Part shown: positions 44,565 to 55,184 of the stretch, piece after piece
Numbering within the stretch: the first letter of the stretch is position 1
Layout of the letters: each line of letters starts with the position of its first letter
Source of the DNA: Morchella semilibera
Taxonomy: Eukaryota > Ascomycota > Pezizomycetes > Pezizales > Morchellaceae
Length of the DNA: 64,000 nucleotides
Reading direction: 5' to 3'
Assembly (NCBI GenBank): GCA_009192285.1
Contig: CM018605.1
Span: forward strand, 1,760,530 to 1,824,529
Made by a program: the position numbers and the translations under genes
The notes under the pieces: generated by a model
The model's database searches: none
The model's input: only the letters and a program-made list of their open reading frames with translations
Told to the model about the DNA's origin: nothing

Positions 44565-46611
44565 ATGACGGACGCAGATGGCTACTTCAGTCCACGGAAC
44601 CATCCTCAGCGGATTGTCTATATCTCTGACGACCCCGATTCAGACCTCGATGACCCCGAAATTTCCGACTCCGAACTGGAGCCCATTGGCGAACGGACAC
44701 CTCTTTTCAGGCCTCCAAACAATCCAAAACAAAACGGGCCCTCGCTTCCCTCGCCCCCATATAACCACTCAACAACGACATATGGCAGCACACCTATAGC
44801 TACAGGGGTGATGACGAGTGGTGGAGAGCACTCGTTCAATGACGCGATAGGGGAGGCGGCCCCTCCCTATTACAGCGCCGATCATAACACACATCATCAG
44901 CACGTGTGCACCGAGAACTGCAACTGCGGGGCTAGGTCGGGGGAAAGGATACAAGAGGTGGCGCCTGAAGATAAAGGTTGGAGGCACCCAGACATCATCA
45001 GAGACCCGTGGGGAACGTTTCAGCGGATCCGAAAAGAACACACAAAGGGCGAAATTTGCAGGTGGATATTCATCCGGATAGCATTCGTGTTTCTCGCATC
45101 CTTTTTAGTCGCTAAGATGTTTATGGGTTTTCATGGTCCTGGCGGCCATGGCAGAGGCCCGCCTGGAAGAGGTCCGCCTGGAAGAGGCCCGCATGGGGGG
45201 CCGTATCCAGGGCCGCCGCCTCCAGATGACCCTGGGAGAAAGGTTTGGTTTCATAAATTGCTCGGAGGAGTCCAGCCAGTGATATACTAACCTGTCGATT
45301 TTTTTTCTGTTCCAGTGGCCAGAGTTCAACGAATGCCCGCCTGGGCCGGGGCGCGATTTTTTCAGTCAGAAGAAGTATACGTTCTTTGGTGCGAGCTCGT
45401 TTGCGTTTACGGAGATATCGACGCAGGAGTTTACGCCGTGGGATCGGGGTGGGCATATTCAGGTCCTTGGTGATGTGCTTGTGCAAAGCGTGGAGGGCCT
45501 GAACAATGTCACTGTCGATTTTGATATCAGGACGACGGAGAGGGAGTTGGAGGACAACTACAGCATTGAGTTGAATGAGCAAGGAGTTCTCTTTAAGGTA
45601 GGTTCCAAACCTCGATATAACCTTCCAATGCCGATCGATATTCACAGGTTACAGACAAATAGAACTCCTTTCAGAGGCCTCCATGGCTGCATTGAAGTGC
45701 GGGCGACGGTTTCAGTCCCGCTTTCAAAACCCGAATTTCCGAGGTTTTCCGTACGCACTGAAACCTTGAACGTCATTTTGCAGCCATCAATAGACCTCGT
45801 AGTTGACGAGTTATCAATCGAAACTATCACTGGTAGTGTTATCACAAGATCAGCCTTTGGTGTAGAGTCAAAGAGCACAGTGATTATCATTGACTCTGGG
45901 AATATTGATGGTGATTTCGGGCTCCTTGATTTGGTTCGTCTAGAAACAAAATCGTAAACTCCCTCCCCTCCCCCTTCCGCGACAAAGTTCCATTGAGAAC
46001 TGTACTAAGTGGTGATCTGCAGAGGGAGTATAAACGCAAACGTCTTTCCGCAAGACTCTAACTCCTATATCGCCGAGTACGTTGCAGCGACCATGTCAGG
46101 CAATATAAAAACAACTTTTCCTAAAAATACAACAATTCTTCCACGGGGAAGAAGTTACCGATCAAAAGTTGATACCGTCAGCGGTTCCATCAGCGGTAAT
46201 TACCTCCTTGGAGATTCTCTCTATCAAGGCACAGTGAGCGGAAGCATCACAGCATCCGTCACCACCACAGGTCAAAACCATTCGACCATCATCACAGACA
46301 CCAGGCAAGGCTCCACAAACATATCATTTACAAACAATCTAGGAGATGGAAACAAGAGTCTCACCGCAAAGCACACATCAATAAGCGGGCCGGTTAGAGT
46401 TGAATATCCGGAGGACTGGGAGGGTGTTGTTACCGGAAATAGTATATCCGGCTCAGTCCGCATTACGGGAGACGGCGTAGTCATTGTGGAGGACAGGAAA
46501 TGGCCTGCTGGCTGTTTTGTAAAGGGCGTAAAGGGTGCTGGAGAGTACGGTGGAACATCAGAGTGCAGTGCAATCAGCGGGTCTGTTAACGTCTTCGTAG
46601 CCACGTCATGA
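44565..46611 (+). CDS. Single-pass membrane protein with beta-repeat ectodomain, four exons
   Basis: I do not know a characterised homologue; the architecture is common in filamentous ascomycetes. Exons 44565-45242, 45316-45597, 45655-45953 and 46023-46611 give 615 residues. Residues 1-165 are acidic, Ser/Pro-rich and include ERTPLF. A transmembrane helix IRIAFVFLASFLVAKMFM is at about 167-184, followed by a Gly/Pro/His linker with GRGPPGRGPP repeats. The ectodomain then has strand-like segments with recurring GSI/GSV units (SGSIN, TVSGSISGNYLL, TVSGSITASV, SISGSVRI, AISGSVNV), probably a beta-helix or DUF4097/DUF7330-type adhesin-like fold. The second intron is 57 bp with no in-frame stop, so retention would still read through. 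Intron 1 has an atypical GTTTGG donor with a good CTAAC branch site; the other junctions keep frame. Likely plasma-membrane or wall facing. Confidence 0.8.
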
Positions 46612-48274
46612 GTAGAGATGAACTTTTTTTTTTTACCTATAAGAACTAGTAATTAATGAATTCCATTTTGCTTCATGTTACATATGAATGAAGACATGTA
46701 TTTCCCTAGTGTTTTCGGATTATTATTTTTTTTTTCTTTTCCCAACCCCTCTTTCACTCTCCCTCATACAACAAATGTTTTACTGTGTCGTGACTACATG
46801 TTATCCCATTTTCCACCAATTGTTATATATGTATGTATGTGGCTGGCTGGCTGGATTGGTGGGATACATAAGTATATGCAGGCACTTTTTTTTCATGAAT
46901 GCAGTGACCGTAAGGCAAAAACAAAATATGAAGCATACACAGCAAATCATAAGAGGCTGGGGAGGGGGGCCAAGTTCATACTGATGACCGTGTTTCGGGA
47001 ATCCCTCCAAGCCAACGGTTAAGCAGGTACCGTTCCGTGCGTACATCAATGACTTCTCTCTACTGCAGGTCTCGGTTGTCACCACGTGAAGCGCACCGTT
47101 TGCATTGATGTATGGTGCTGTATGGTGGTGTATGGTGGTGTATGGTGGTGTATGAATGTGTGTATGTAGGTACATGTAGTTCCCTGCCTCCTCCCCTGTT
47201 GGGAACACATACTATGTATTACCCCTTGCATGATCAAGAAGGGACTGAGATCTTCTCTCTCTCCTCTCGCCCTACCCTATTGTTAGCTGACCAAACCTGC
47301 CTAACCGAACAATTGACAGTAGGCAGACACACACACACACACGAGAATACTATGCAGTATCTCCTACTACATTCACCCACTCGAGCATTGCTGTTCCCTC
47401 TCAGGGGGGCCTGGAGAGGAGGGGGTTTCCTTGTGTACCATCATATTTAGCTGACCGCTTCTTGAAACCTCGGGGGCAATTTTTTGCCATCTGACAATAC
47501 CTTAATCTCCACCCCTCTATCCAATAACACGTTTTTCCAGCTCCGCCACTTTCCCATTCAAGTCCCTTCTATGGCTCTTTTGGGCGTGCGGCCTGAAACG
47601 AAAGAAGCTTGTTCTTGAGCCTCAGTCAGAGCAGTGTTACAAAGTCTTGCCTGCGCTGGTGATCCTTCGCCTGTGGTTCGCGAGCGCCTGTGGTGAACGT
47701 CACCGCCCCCAAATGAAGTAGTGCTGAAGCTGAACAGGGAAAAAATAGGACCTCCCCCTCGCTGAATTAAAAATGCGGACATCTATTGGTTCGCTGTAGT
47801 TAGATTATTTGCTGGGGGGCAGGGGGTGAGGATTAAGCTTATTGGCTACAGTACTGTAGTCAACGAAATAGCCACCTCCCAAGGAGACAAGAAGATCCTT
47901 GTCTCGAATTCTTTTCCTCCCGCGAACGGCCAGGCGCGCGCCTCCCTACCACATTCCAGAATAGTTTTTCAGCAGTGGGGTTTATTTCTCTTTAGCAAGC
48001 CACAGAAAATCCATTGTATGGTGGCTCTTTCTGCTTTTAAGTAGCTTGCATTCCCTTCTTCATAGAATCCATCAGAGCTCCCCAGGTGTCAATTGCAAGT
48101 CAATCGACCTCAACCTCCTCCCCCCCCCCCCCCCCACTGTCACTTTCACTTTAAATACTTTCTTGAATCCCATTTTTTTTTACAATCTACCTAGCGTAGC
48201 TTTTTTGTTTCTTCTTTTTCTTCCTTTCTTGTAACAATCACATTACATACCCCATATTCACACACATTTTGAAA
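46612..48274. other. Intergenic region, 1.7 kb
   Basis: No supported gene. It holds a GTATGGTG tandem at about 47110-47155, a short CA repeat at 47329-47342, a TACATGTA site at 47171 and a C run of 16 at about 48119-48134. The final 100 bases are C/A/T-rich with few G, typical of a 5' leader to the LPMO-like gene. Confidence 0.5.
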
Positions 48275-49908
48275 ATGCGTTTCTTGGCAATTTTACTCCT
48301 TTCGATCTCAGCAAGTCTGGTATCTGGCCATGCGCGCATCAAGACGCCCAAGCCGCTCGACGCCCCCCCAGAAGACCCCACTGGAAACGCCTATAATTCT
48401 CCTCTTGCCCCAGATGGCAGTGACTTCCCCTGTAAACAGCTCCACAAGAAGGCTGGTGTTGATATGACACCCACAGAGACGTGGGCTGCTGGTTCAACCG
48501 CTTCCTTTGAGTATGCATATTCCCTCTTCTTTTGTTGTATACCTCTTTTTTTTTTTTTACTAATTTTATACAGGATTTTGGGCCATATTACCCAGGGCGA
48601 GGGTGCTCTGGCAGCACACAGCGGAGGCAGTTGCCAGGCATCGATATCATACAACAACGGTAGCACATGGAGTGTGTTGAAGTCGTTCCACGGAGGCTGC
48701 CCAAGAGATGTTCCACTTAACTCAAACTTGGCCGGGCCCGATCAGGTCTTCCCGTTCCCTATTCCTGCTGAAGCCAAGGCTGGACAAGCTCTTTTTGCCT
48801 GGTATGTTCAAATAAACATCCAACGACTTCCCTCCGTATCCCTACACGGAACTAATGATTTGGGGGAAATATAGGACATGGACAGCCGTTACTGGTAACC
48901 GTGACGAGTTCTACATGAACTGCGCCTCTGTCGAAATCACTGGCTCCGGCACCAGCACACTCGACGACTACCCCGCCATGTTTGTTGGTGACATGGACAT
49001 CCCCGGCCAGATCGCCACGGGTGAGTGTCGCAGCACGGCAGGAAACGCGCTTCAGTACCCCGACCCAGGAACCGAGGTAGCAGAGGTCACCATTGCCGGA
49101 ATCCCATTCAAGGCCCCCACGGCCGGAAACTGCTTTGCGCCCGGAAGCGTAGGAGGATCCCCGGACCCCGGTACCTCCGCATCCGTCAAGCCAACCGCCA
49201 CTGCCACTTCGGGATTCGGAAAGACCTCGGTTGTGCCTACTGCTACTGGGATTGGAAAGACTTCTGTGGTCCCCACTGCTACTGGGATTGGAAAGACTTC
49301 TGTGGTCCCCACTTCTACCGCTGCTTTTGGAGAGACTTCTGCCCCTGCTTCCGGAGAGACTTCTGCCCCTTCTTTCGAGGAGACTTCCACACCCGCTTAT
49401 GGAGCCCCCACCTATGGTGCTACCACCAAGGGCCCCGGGCGCACAGCCCACAACATCTGCTGCTGCCGGTTCTGGAAATAACTCTGGCGACAACGGCTTC
49501 AACACCCCCATAGAAACACCCACAGACTACCTCGAGCAGCCCGCCACGACCGCGGATGTAGTCGAAGCGACCAGCACCCCGTGCAGCGAAGGCCAGGCGA
49601 CCGGATCCCCAACCGGCGGAAGGGGCGGAAATGGTAGGGGCGGAAATGGAAGGGGTGGAAACAGAGGGAGCGGTGTTCCAACTACCATGGTCACTCTCAC
49701 TGGCTCACCCCAGCCCTCAGCTTCTGCCGGTACAGGTGGTGCAGGTGGTACAGACGGTACAGACGGTACAGACGGTGTAGAAGGCGTCATTGGTAACAGC
49801 GAGGTGCCCGAGAGCGCAGCTTCAACTACCGCTGCTGGCGGTTACGGCGGTGGCTACGGCGGTGGCTACGGCGGTGGCTACAGGCGTGCCAGACGCGCTC
49901 GCCGCTAA
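48275..49908 (+). CDS. Secreted LPMO-like protein (AA11-like) with Ser/Thr/Gly-rich tail
   Basis: A lytic polysaccharide monooxygenase-like secreted protein; the AA11 family oxidises chitin through a copper histidine brace. Exons are 48275-48510, 48574-48801 and from 48875. The signal peptide (about residues 1-19) ends SLVSG, leaving His as the first mature residue. GSDFPCKQ follows, and HSGGSCQASISYN supplies the second candidate copper His; HGGCPRD and EFYMNCASV are also AA11-like. After the catalytic domain come three 12-residue repeats G(I/F)GKTSVVPTAT (49212-49320), GETSAP repeats, a GRGGN stretch and a terminal GYGGGYGGGYGGGY with a basic end. Frame: exon 3 stops at 49481, but the downstream Thr/Ser/Gly-rich sequence reads on to 49908 in another frame. 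The switch sits at the CCCC run near 49433, so one extra C is suspected. Introns are 63 and 73 bp with CTAAT branch sites. Confidence 0.82.
49212..49320 (+). repeat. 36-bp tandem repeat in the LPMO-like gene
   Basis: Three copies of a 36-base unit encode G(I/F)GKTSVVPT(A/S)T. The last two copies are almost identical in DNA, so copy number is likely to vary between strains. It forms part of the linker to the Gly-rich tail. Confidence 0.88.
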
Positions 49909-51098
49909 ATGGCGGGCTTGCAGTTAACGGCGTCTTCTCCTCCCCCTCCCCCCCTTCTTCTTGTTCTTCTTCTTTTTATGACCTTTATATTTTGTATATA
50001 GCTTTTTTCACGTTTTTGAGTTCTCTGGTAGGGCTCCCGTTGTTGTTGCTGAGGGGGTGGGGAGAGGGTGTTCTCTACATTCGTTTTCTGGGGCATAACC
50101 TTGACTTAGCAGGCGCTTTTTTTCCTTTCTTCTTCTTCTTTTTCCGTTTGTTTTATTATACTTTCTGGGAGGCTGGCATATCTTTTTTAAAAACTACTCT
50201 GAGAAAAATATACCTACCTTTTTTTTTCCCCGAGATGTCTATTGAAGTGTGTGTGGCTCGTCTTAGCGCGCCGAGTGATCTCTCGTGAACCTTGGCAGAC
50301 CCCCCATCTTTCCTTTCCCCCTTGGCGCGGGTGACAAGGCTTCCAGTTGCCAAGAAGTGAACCTCCTTTGAACATCCACATGTATCTAGAACTGGCCGCT
50401 GTTGGTGTAAGCAAGCAGGCAAGCAAGCAAGCCACTGGGCAGCAAGGTAAGGCCGCCCACGCCCAGACTCGGCCCAAACCTAGCCCCACGTATACCAACT
50501 GTATCACGATTGGACCAGCCAAGTACACCACACCACAGCACGTAGCAGTAGTGAAGCCGCCTCCAGGTCACCTCAATACCAGAACTACATCCTATCTCAC
50601 CCATAGAGCAGTTCCTACTCTCTCGTAGGCTGGTACAGACTTGCTGTAGTATTGGAACCACACACGCATATAAAAAGGGATCCCATTCCGTACAGCCCTG
50701 CATGCAACTAATCAAGTTATTACAACAACCGCCGCCGCGCACAAGAGAGGAAAGTTAATCGGGAGTAGAGAGGAAGATACATGTATTATCACTTTAGTCC
50801 GGGCCTCGGTGGCTATAGATAAGTATGTAGTAGGTAGCTCCTTTACCCGCCGAGAGATGAAAAGAAAGAAAGAAAGAGGAGAGAGAAAAAAAGGATTTGA
50901 AAAAGTGTTTGTGCTTCTTGTTAACTACTGGATCATACAAACACCTGTCTTATTTCTTTTCTCATCTGATTTCGTCTTCCCATAAAACAGTAAAAGAAAA
51001 CAACAATATAGGAGAGAAGAGAGAAAGAAAAAAAAAAAAAAAGAGAGACACAACAAAAAAAAAAAAAAAAAAGGAAGAAGAAGAAAGAAGTAGACAAA
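49909..51098. other. Intergenic region between LPMO-like and Rab5 genes
   Basis: No gene. The two genes converge here. The sequence is T-rich after the LPMO stop and A-rich (long A runs at 51029-51072) before the Rab5 stop on the other strand, consistent with two 3' flanks. A GCAAGCAG tandem lies at about 50411-50432 and a TACATGTA site at 50778. Confidence 0.55.
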
Positions 51099-52181
51099 CT
51101 AGCACGCACACCCCTCCTTAGCCGCCCTAGTCGCATCCGCCATATTGACCGCATTACCGTGACCCTCCCCAGCCCCAGTCCTCGCGCCGCCGCCCATCCC
51201 GCTGCCCGCACCGCCCCTCGGCTTCAACGTGCTTTCCGGGATCGCGTTCGCAATCGCCTCAAAGACAGCCTGCACATTCTCCCCCGTCTTTGCGCTAGTC
51301 TCGTAGAACAGCAGGCCCTCCTCCTCCGCGTACGCCTTGGCCTCGGAGGTAGGGATTGCCCTGCGGTCCTCGCTCTCGGCCTCGTCGACGTCGTCCGCGC
51401 TCGCCGAGATGGCGTTGGTGGACGCGAGATCGAGCTTGTTGCCGACCAAGGCGATGACGATGCCGGGCGAGGCCTGGCGCTGCAGCTCGGCAACCCAGTG
51501 CTTGGCCTTTGTGAGCGAGGTGGGCTTGGTGATGTCGTAGACTACAAGTGCGGTCTGGGCGTTGCGGTAGTACATTGGTGCCAGCGAGGCGAAGCGTTCC
51601 TGGCCAGCGGTATCCCTGGGGGTACAGTATTGTGTTAGTATCCACAAACATCACGCACGTGTGTGTGTGGGGGGTTACCAAATCTCGAATTTGATGGTTC
51701 TTGTTGGAAGGTTACACTTCTGGGTCAAGAAGGCGGCTGTACCATTCCCAGAGTCAGCACAAATACGCGCTAGCTAGGGAGGGGGGGGGGCATGTGCATG
51801 CATGCATACCTCCGATAGTGGGTTCTTTGTTCTCCTGGAAATCATCATTCACAAAACGGAGGACGAGAGAGGACTACAACAAAAACAACAACTGTCAGCT
51901 TTCCTGTGACCTACAGCACCGCCCCCTCCTCCACCAAATATGCGACAGCTTATCTCTCTCTCAGCCCCTTATCTGACCCGAGCTCAACCGAGCAAACACG
52001 ATACTGTGAGTGGGCCCCGGGGGGGAGGGGGAGGGGGGGGCTTATTATGTACGTATTTATGTATGGTAAGTACGGGGGTAACAAGAGGAGGACCAACCTT
52101 TCCAACCGCAGCCTCACCCAGGAGCACGAGCTTGACGCTGCTGCTGAGCTTTGGACCAGCACCTTCTTCGCGTGACGCCAT
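51099..52181 (-). CDS. Rab5-family small GTPase (Ypt5/Vps21 type), four exons
   Basis: Rab5/Vps21 GTPases control early endosome fusion and vacuolar sorting. Exons on the minus strand are 52181-52098, 51873-51810, 51736-51679 and 51615-51099, giving 240 residues. The G motifs are all present: GEAAVGKS (P-loop, about residue 22, split by intron 1), TIGAAF (switch I), WDTAGQE (about 69, split by intron 3), GNKLDL and ETSAKT. An insert rich in Asp/Glu after GNKLDLAS is typical of fungal Rab5 homologues. The tail is Gly-rich and ends Cys-Ala-Cys, a double geranylgeranylation signal. Phases (0, 1, 2) agree at all junctions, and the intron 2 donor is GTATGC. The exon lengths sum to 723 bases including stop. 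Confidence 0.95.
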
Positions 52182-53254
52182 ATCGTTTGTGGTATGTGTT
52201 GGTGAAGCAGATAGTAGTGGGTACAGGTAAGTAGTATTATAGAGGAGATTATATTATCTATCTGGCTGCTGTGTATGAGGGGGAGGGGAGGGGAGGGGAG
52301 GGGGAGGAGAGAGATGAGGTCCGTCGTCGTCGGGAGAAGAAGAAGAAGTTGGAATGTTGCGATTGAAGTTGGATGGTGACGACGGTCTAAGGGTGGCTGA
52401 CGCGGCGCCACCACCGACCGACCGGTGGGTGGTGATTTGTATTTATTGTGTGTGTGTTATCCTCCTGAAGATCGCTTGTTACCCTGCCGATGTCCACCGA
52501 GTAACGTAGCGTTGAGCCACAGGCTATCATTGGCTGTCAAAAATAACCAGAAACCTTCGTTGCAACCAAAATTGTATGAGAATGCAACCTTCAACATCGA
52601 TCGCCTTACACCACAACCATAAGAGAAATAAGACAATTCTAGGTATGATCCTCGATAGTTATATGGTCTAGGGTTTAATACGGGGCTCAAGTGTGGTATG
52701 TTCAAAATTTGGTTGTAGGCCATCTGCTTGGTTGCGAGGCTGATTTCCGGTTATTTTTGACGCCCCGCAATACATGATGATGTATGTAGGCAGGCACCCA
52801 AATACCCGGCGCTACTCTACTCTGCTCTACTCTGCGTGTTACATTTACGGTACCTACATGTCGCCCCGCCGACTGGGATGGAGTAGCTACCCCTGCATCC
52901 GCTAATACCACGTTACTAGAATGTCAGCTTAGACGGCATTTAGACGGTCAGCATGTGCTTCCTTCTACCGGTGATAAAATTCCTCCCTCATCAACATGAA
53001 CTACAGTAATGCAGATCCCCAAAGCATCAAACGGAGATACTACATGAATGTAAACATCAGCATGGCAGTTTTCAAAAAAATCCTCATAGCATATCACTCG
53101 ACGTTACTGGCAACGTTGTAGCTATTATTCAACTAGTCTATAAAAGTGTATAGGCCGCATTACAAAGGGAGGCAACTAATCTCAAAGCCCTCCCATTCAT
53201 GTCTGCCGTTACATGAAGCGTATCCCTTCCATACTTCACGTATTACCGCCATAT
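52182..53254. other. Intergenic region upstream of Rab5
   Basis: No gene seen. The first 250 bases are the Rab5 promoter side, with GGGGA tandems and a GAAGAA run. A 'CTACTCTACTCTGC' tandem lies at about 52810-52833. The rest is unremarkable spacer. Confidence 0.5.
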
Positions 53255-54060
53255 TCACGCCGCCTTCTCTGCACTCTTAGGCAAAGCACACCCCGTAACC
53301 TTCCAAAGGTTATCAAACCTGATCCTACTAACCCGGCACCCAACCAAGAAAAAGATACTGGAACAACAAATTAGCCCCCCCAACACCAACTTCCACGGAG
53401 AACACTCACCAGTAAATGGCTGTAAGCCCAACGACCACAGGCCCCTTCCTAAGGCAGTAAACCAAGAGCAGACATGTATTAAGCAAGTGCTCAAAGAAGA
53501 ACCCACGCCCAAGAGTTTTCAATTGAGTCTACCGTCGTTAACCACCTATTCTCACGGAGGGGAGGGGGGGGGGGCACCATACCGTAACATACGCCAACCC
53601 ATCATTCGTGGGGAACAAATACCTACAATTCACACCCCACGGCACACAGCGGCTACCCCCATCAGCCCCCATCCACAAACAAACAAAAAAAAACCAACTC
53701 ACAATAGCCATCTCCAACCGCCACCCCCCACCCCGCGGTGCCCAGCACACCCAATGCAGCCACAACCCTCGCCCACATGGCCACATGCCACCAAAAGTCC
53801 GCCGAGACATTTACCCTCTGCAAGCCCTCCACCAGGTTCAGCGCAACCAGGATACGGTCCATCTCCGGCGCCAGGGACCTGAGCGGGCCGGCAACCTGCG
53901 AGACGTCGCCGCGGGCCACGCAGTCCTCGAGGGCGTGGCGGTTGCGCTCGATGTTCTCGCGGGCCCGGCGGAGGTCGGCGGGGGTGAAGGGGGGGCGCGG
54001 GGGGCCTTGCGTTAGCCAGTAGGTGAGCTTGTTGGTGGGCGTGAAGGTGAAGATGGGCAT
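53255..54060 (-). CDS. Small membrane protein of unknown function (exon structure uncertain)
   Basis: The first exon starts at 54060 and encodes MPIFTFTPTNKLTYWLTQGPP, a helical region with DLRRARENIERNRHALEDCV, and a hydrophobic segment WARVVAALGVLGTAGWGVAV. It ends at a plausible GTGAGT donor near 53703. The 3' part has a clear junction: an exon with GPVVVGLTAIYC ends at a GTGAGT donor near 53409. It joins an exon beginning near 53359 (IFFLVGCRVSRIRFDNLWKVTGC, ending at the stop 53255), making a second transmembrane helix. The link between these two halves (53450-53703) could not be resolved in frame, so a middle exon is missing from my model or the gene is damaged. I do not recognise the family. 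Confidence 0.5.
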
Positions 54061-55184
54061 TTGGGCTGTGATTGATTGGTGCTATTGTTGATGATGAGGG
54101 GGGTTGATTTGTCACGAATGATGATGGATGATGGATGATGGATGAGGGATGAGGGTGAGGTGAGGTGGGGCAGGCAGAGGTTGATGTCGAGTTTAGGTTT
54201 TGAGGACAGCTACGCATTATCTTGTTACACCTGTGGTCCATTTCCCTTCCATGTGTCTGTCCTCCACATAAGTATATACTACGCTCTCTCTCTCTCTCTC
54301 TCATCACCACATATCACTCGGCACATTTATCTAAATAGAATACCCCTACGGAGCTACTCTACACTCCACAAGCAAGCCAACCCCAGCCCACACCATCTTC
54401 GACGCCGTCCAAAAACAATCTCCCGCAAAAGCAACCCTAACCCTACACAGTACCAACCTTTCCCACTACAACAAACCCGCACACATTTCTAATGACCACG
54501 TGCTTACCACCGCGACTGAACTCGGGCAGCAGAGCAAGCAACATACAGTCAATTAAGTACTCATCTAAAAGCACCTGTAGATACACACATCCACACCAAC
54601 CCCCAACTCACAACCAAAATCACATCATAATCATATCGTAATCAGTACCATTTACCCTCCCCCACACGATAAATACAACCGAAAAGAAGAAGAAGCAGGA
54701 GAAGCGATAATTAAATATCCCAATCATCATCATTACACATCGTTACAACGTAAGAAGAATAAGTAAAAGTATAAAAGGGGGGGTAGTGGTAGATAAGAGT
54801 AAGTGAGGTGATCATGAGGTAGTGAGGTAGTATATATCAAAAGAGATGGGGAAAAAAGGAGACAGAACAGCGCCACGCTCGTTTTTCGTTAGGAAAGAGA
54901 AAAAAGGAACTCACAACAAACAAACAAAAAATTGTGGTGGTGTGGTGGTGTGGTGGTGAGGAATGGTGGGAAAGCAGCACCCCCTCTCAAACGACAAGTT
55001 AACCCTACATGCCAGTCCTAAAAATGCCCAAATTGCAACGCAACCAAAATATAAATAAAAAGAAAAAGGAAACACAAAAAAAGGAGAATATGCAATATAT
55101 CTGTGACACCCCCCCAGACCGCCAATGAACAAATGAAAACAGATGGAAAAGAGAAAGACGGAAGAGAAGAAAAGAGAGAACAGA
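54061..55184. other. Intergenic region, 1.1 kb
   Basis: No gene seen. It contains a GATGGATGAT tandem at about 54118-54145, a CT repeat at about 54283-54302, an AACCCTAACCC telomere-like motif at 54434, and A-rich sequence before the stop of the coiled-coil gene. Confidence 0.55.

Noticed and set aside
49417-49448. A GT...AG segment in the LPMO-like gene that would join the two frames
   Set aside because: About 30 bases with no branch site; a homopolymer miscount at CCCC explains the frame change better.
51159-51638. A 159-codon plus-strand frame opposite Rab5
   Set aside because: It is the antisense of a GC-rich, well-conserved Rab5 exon and has no independent features.
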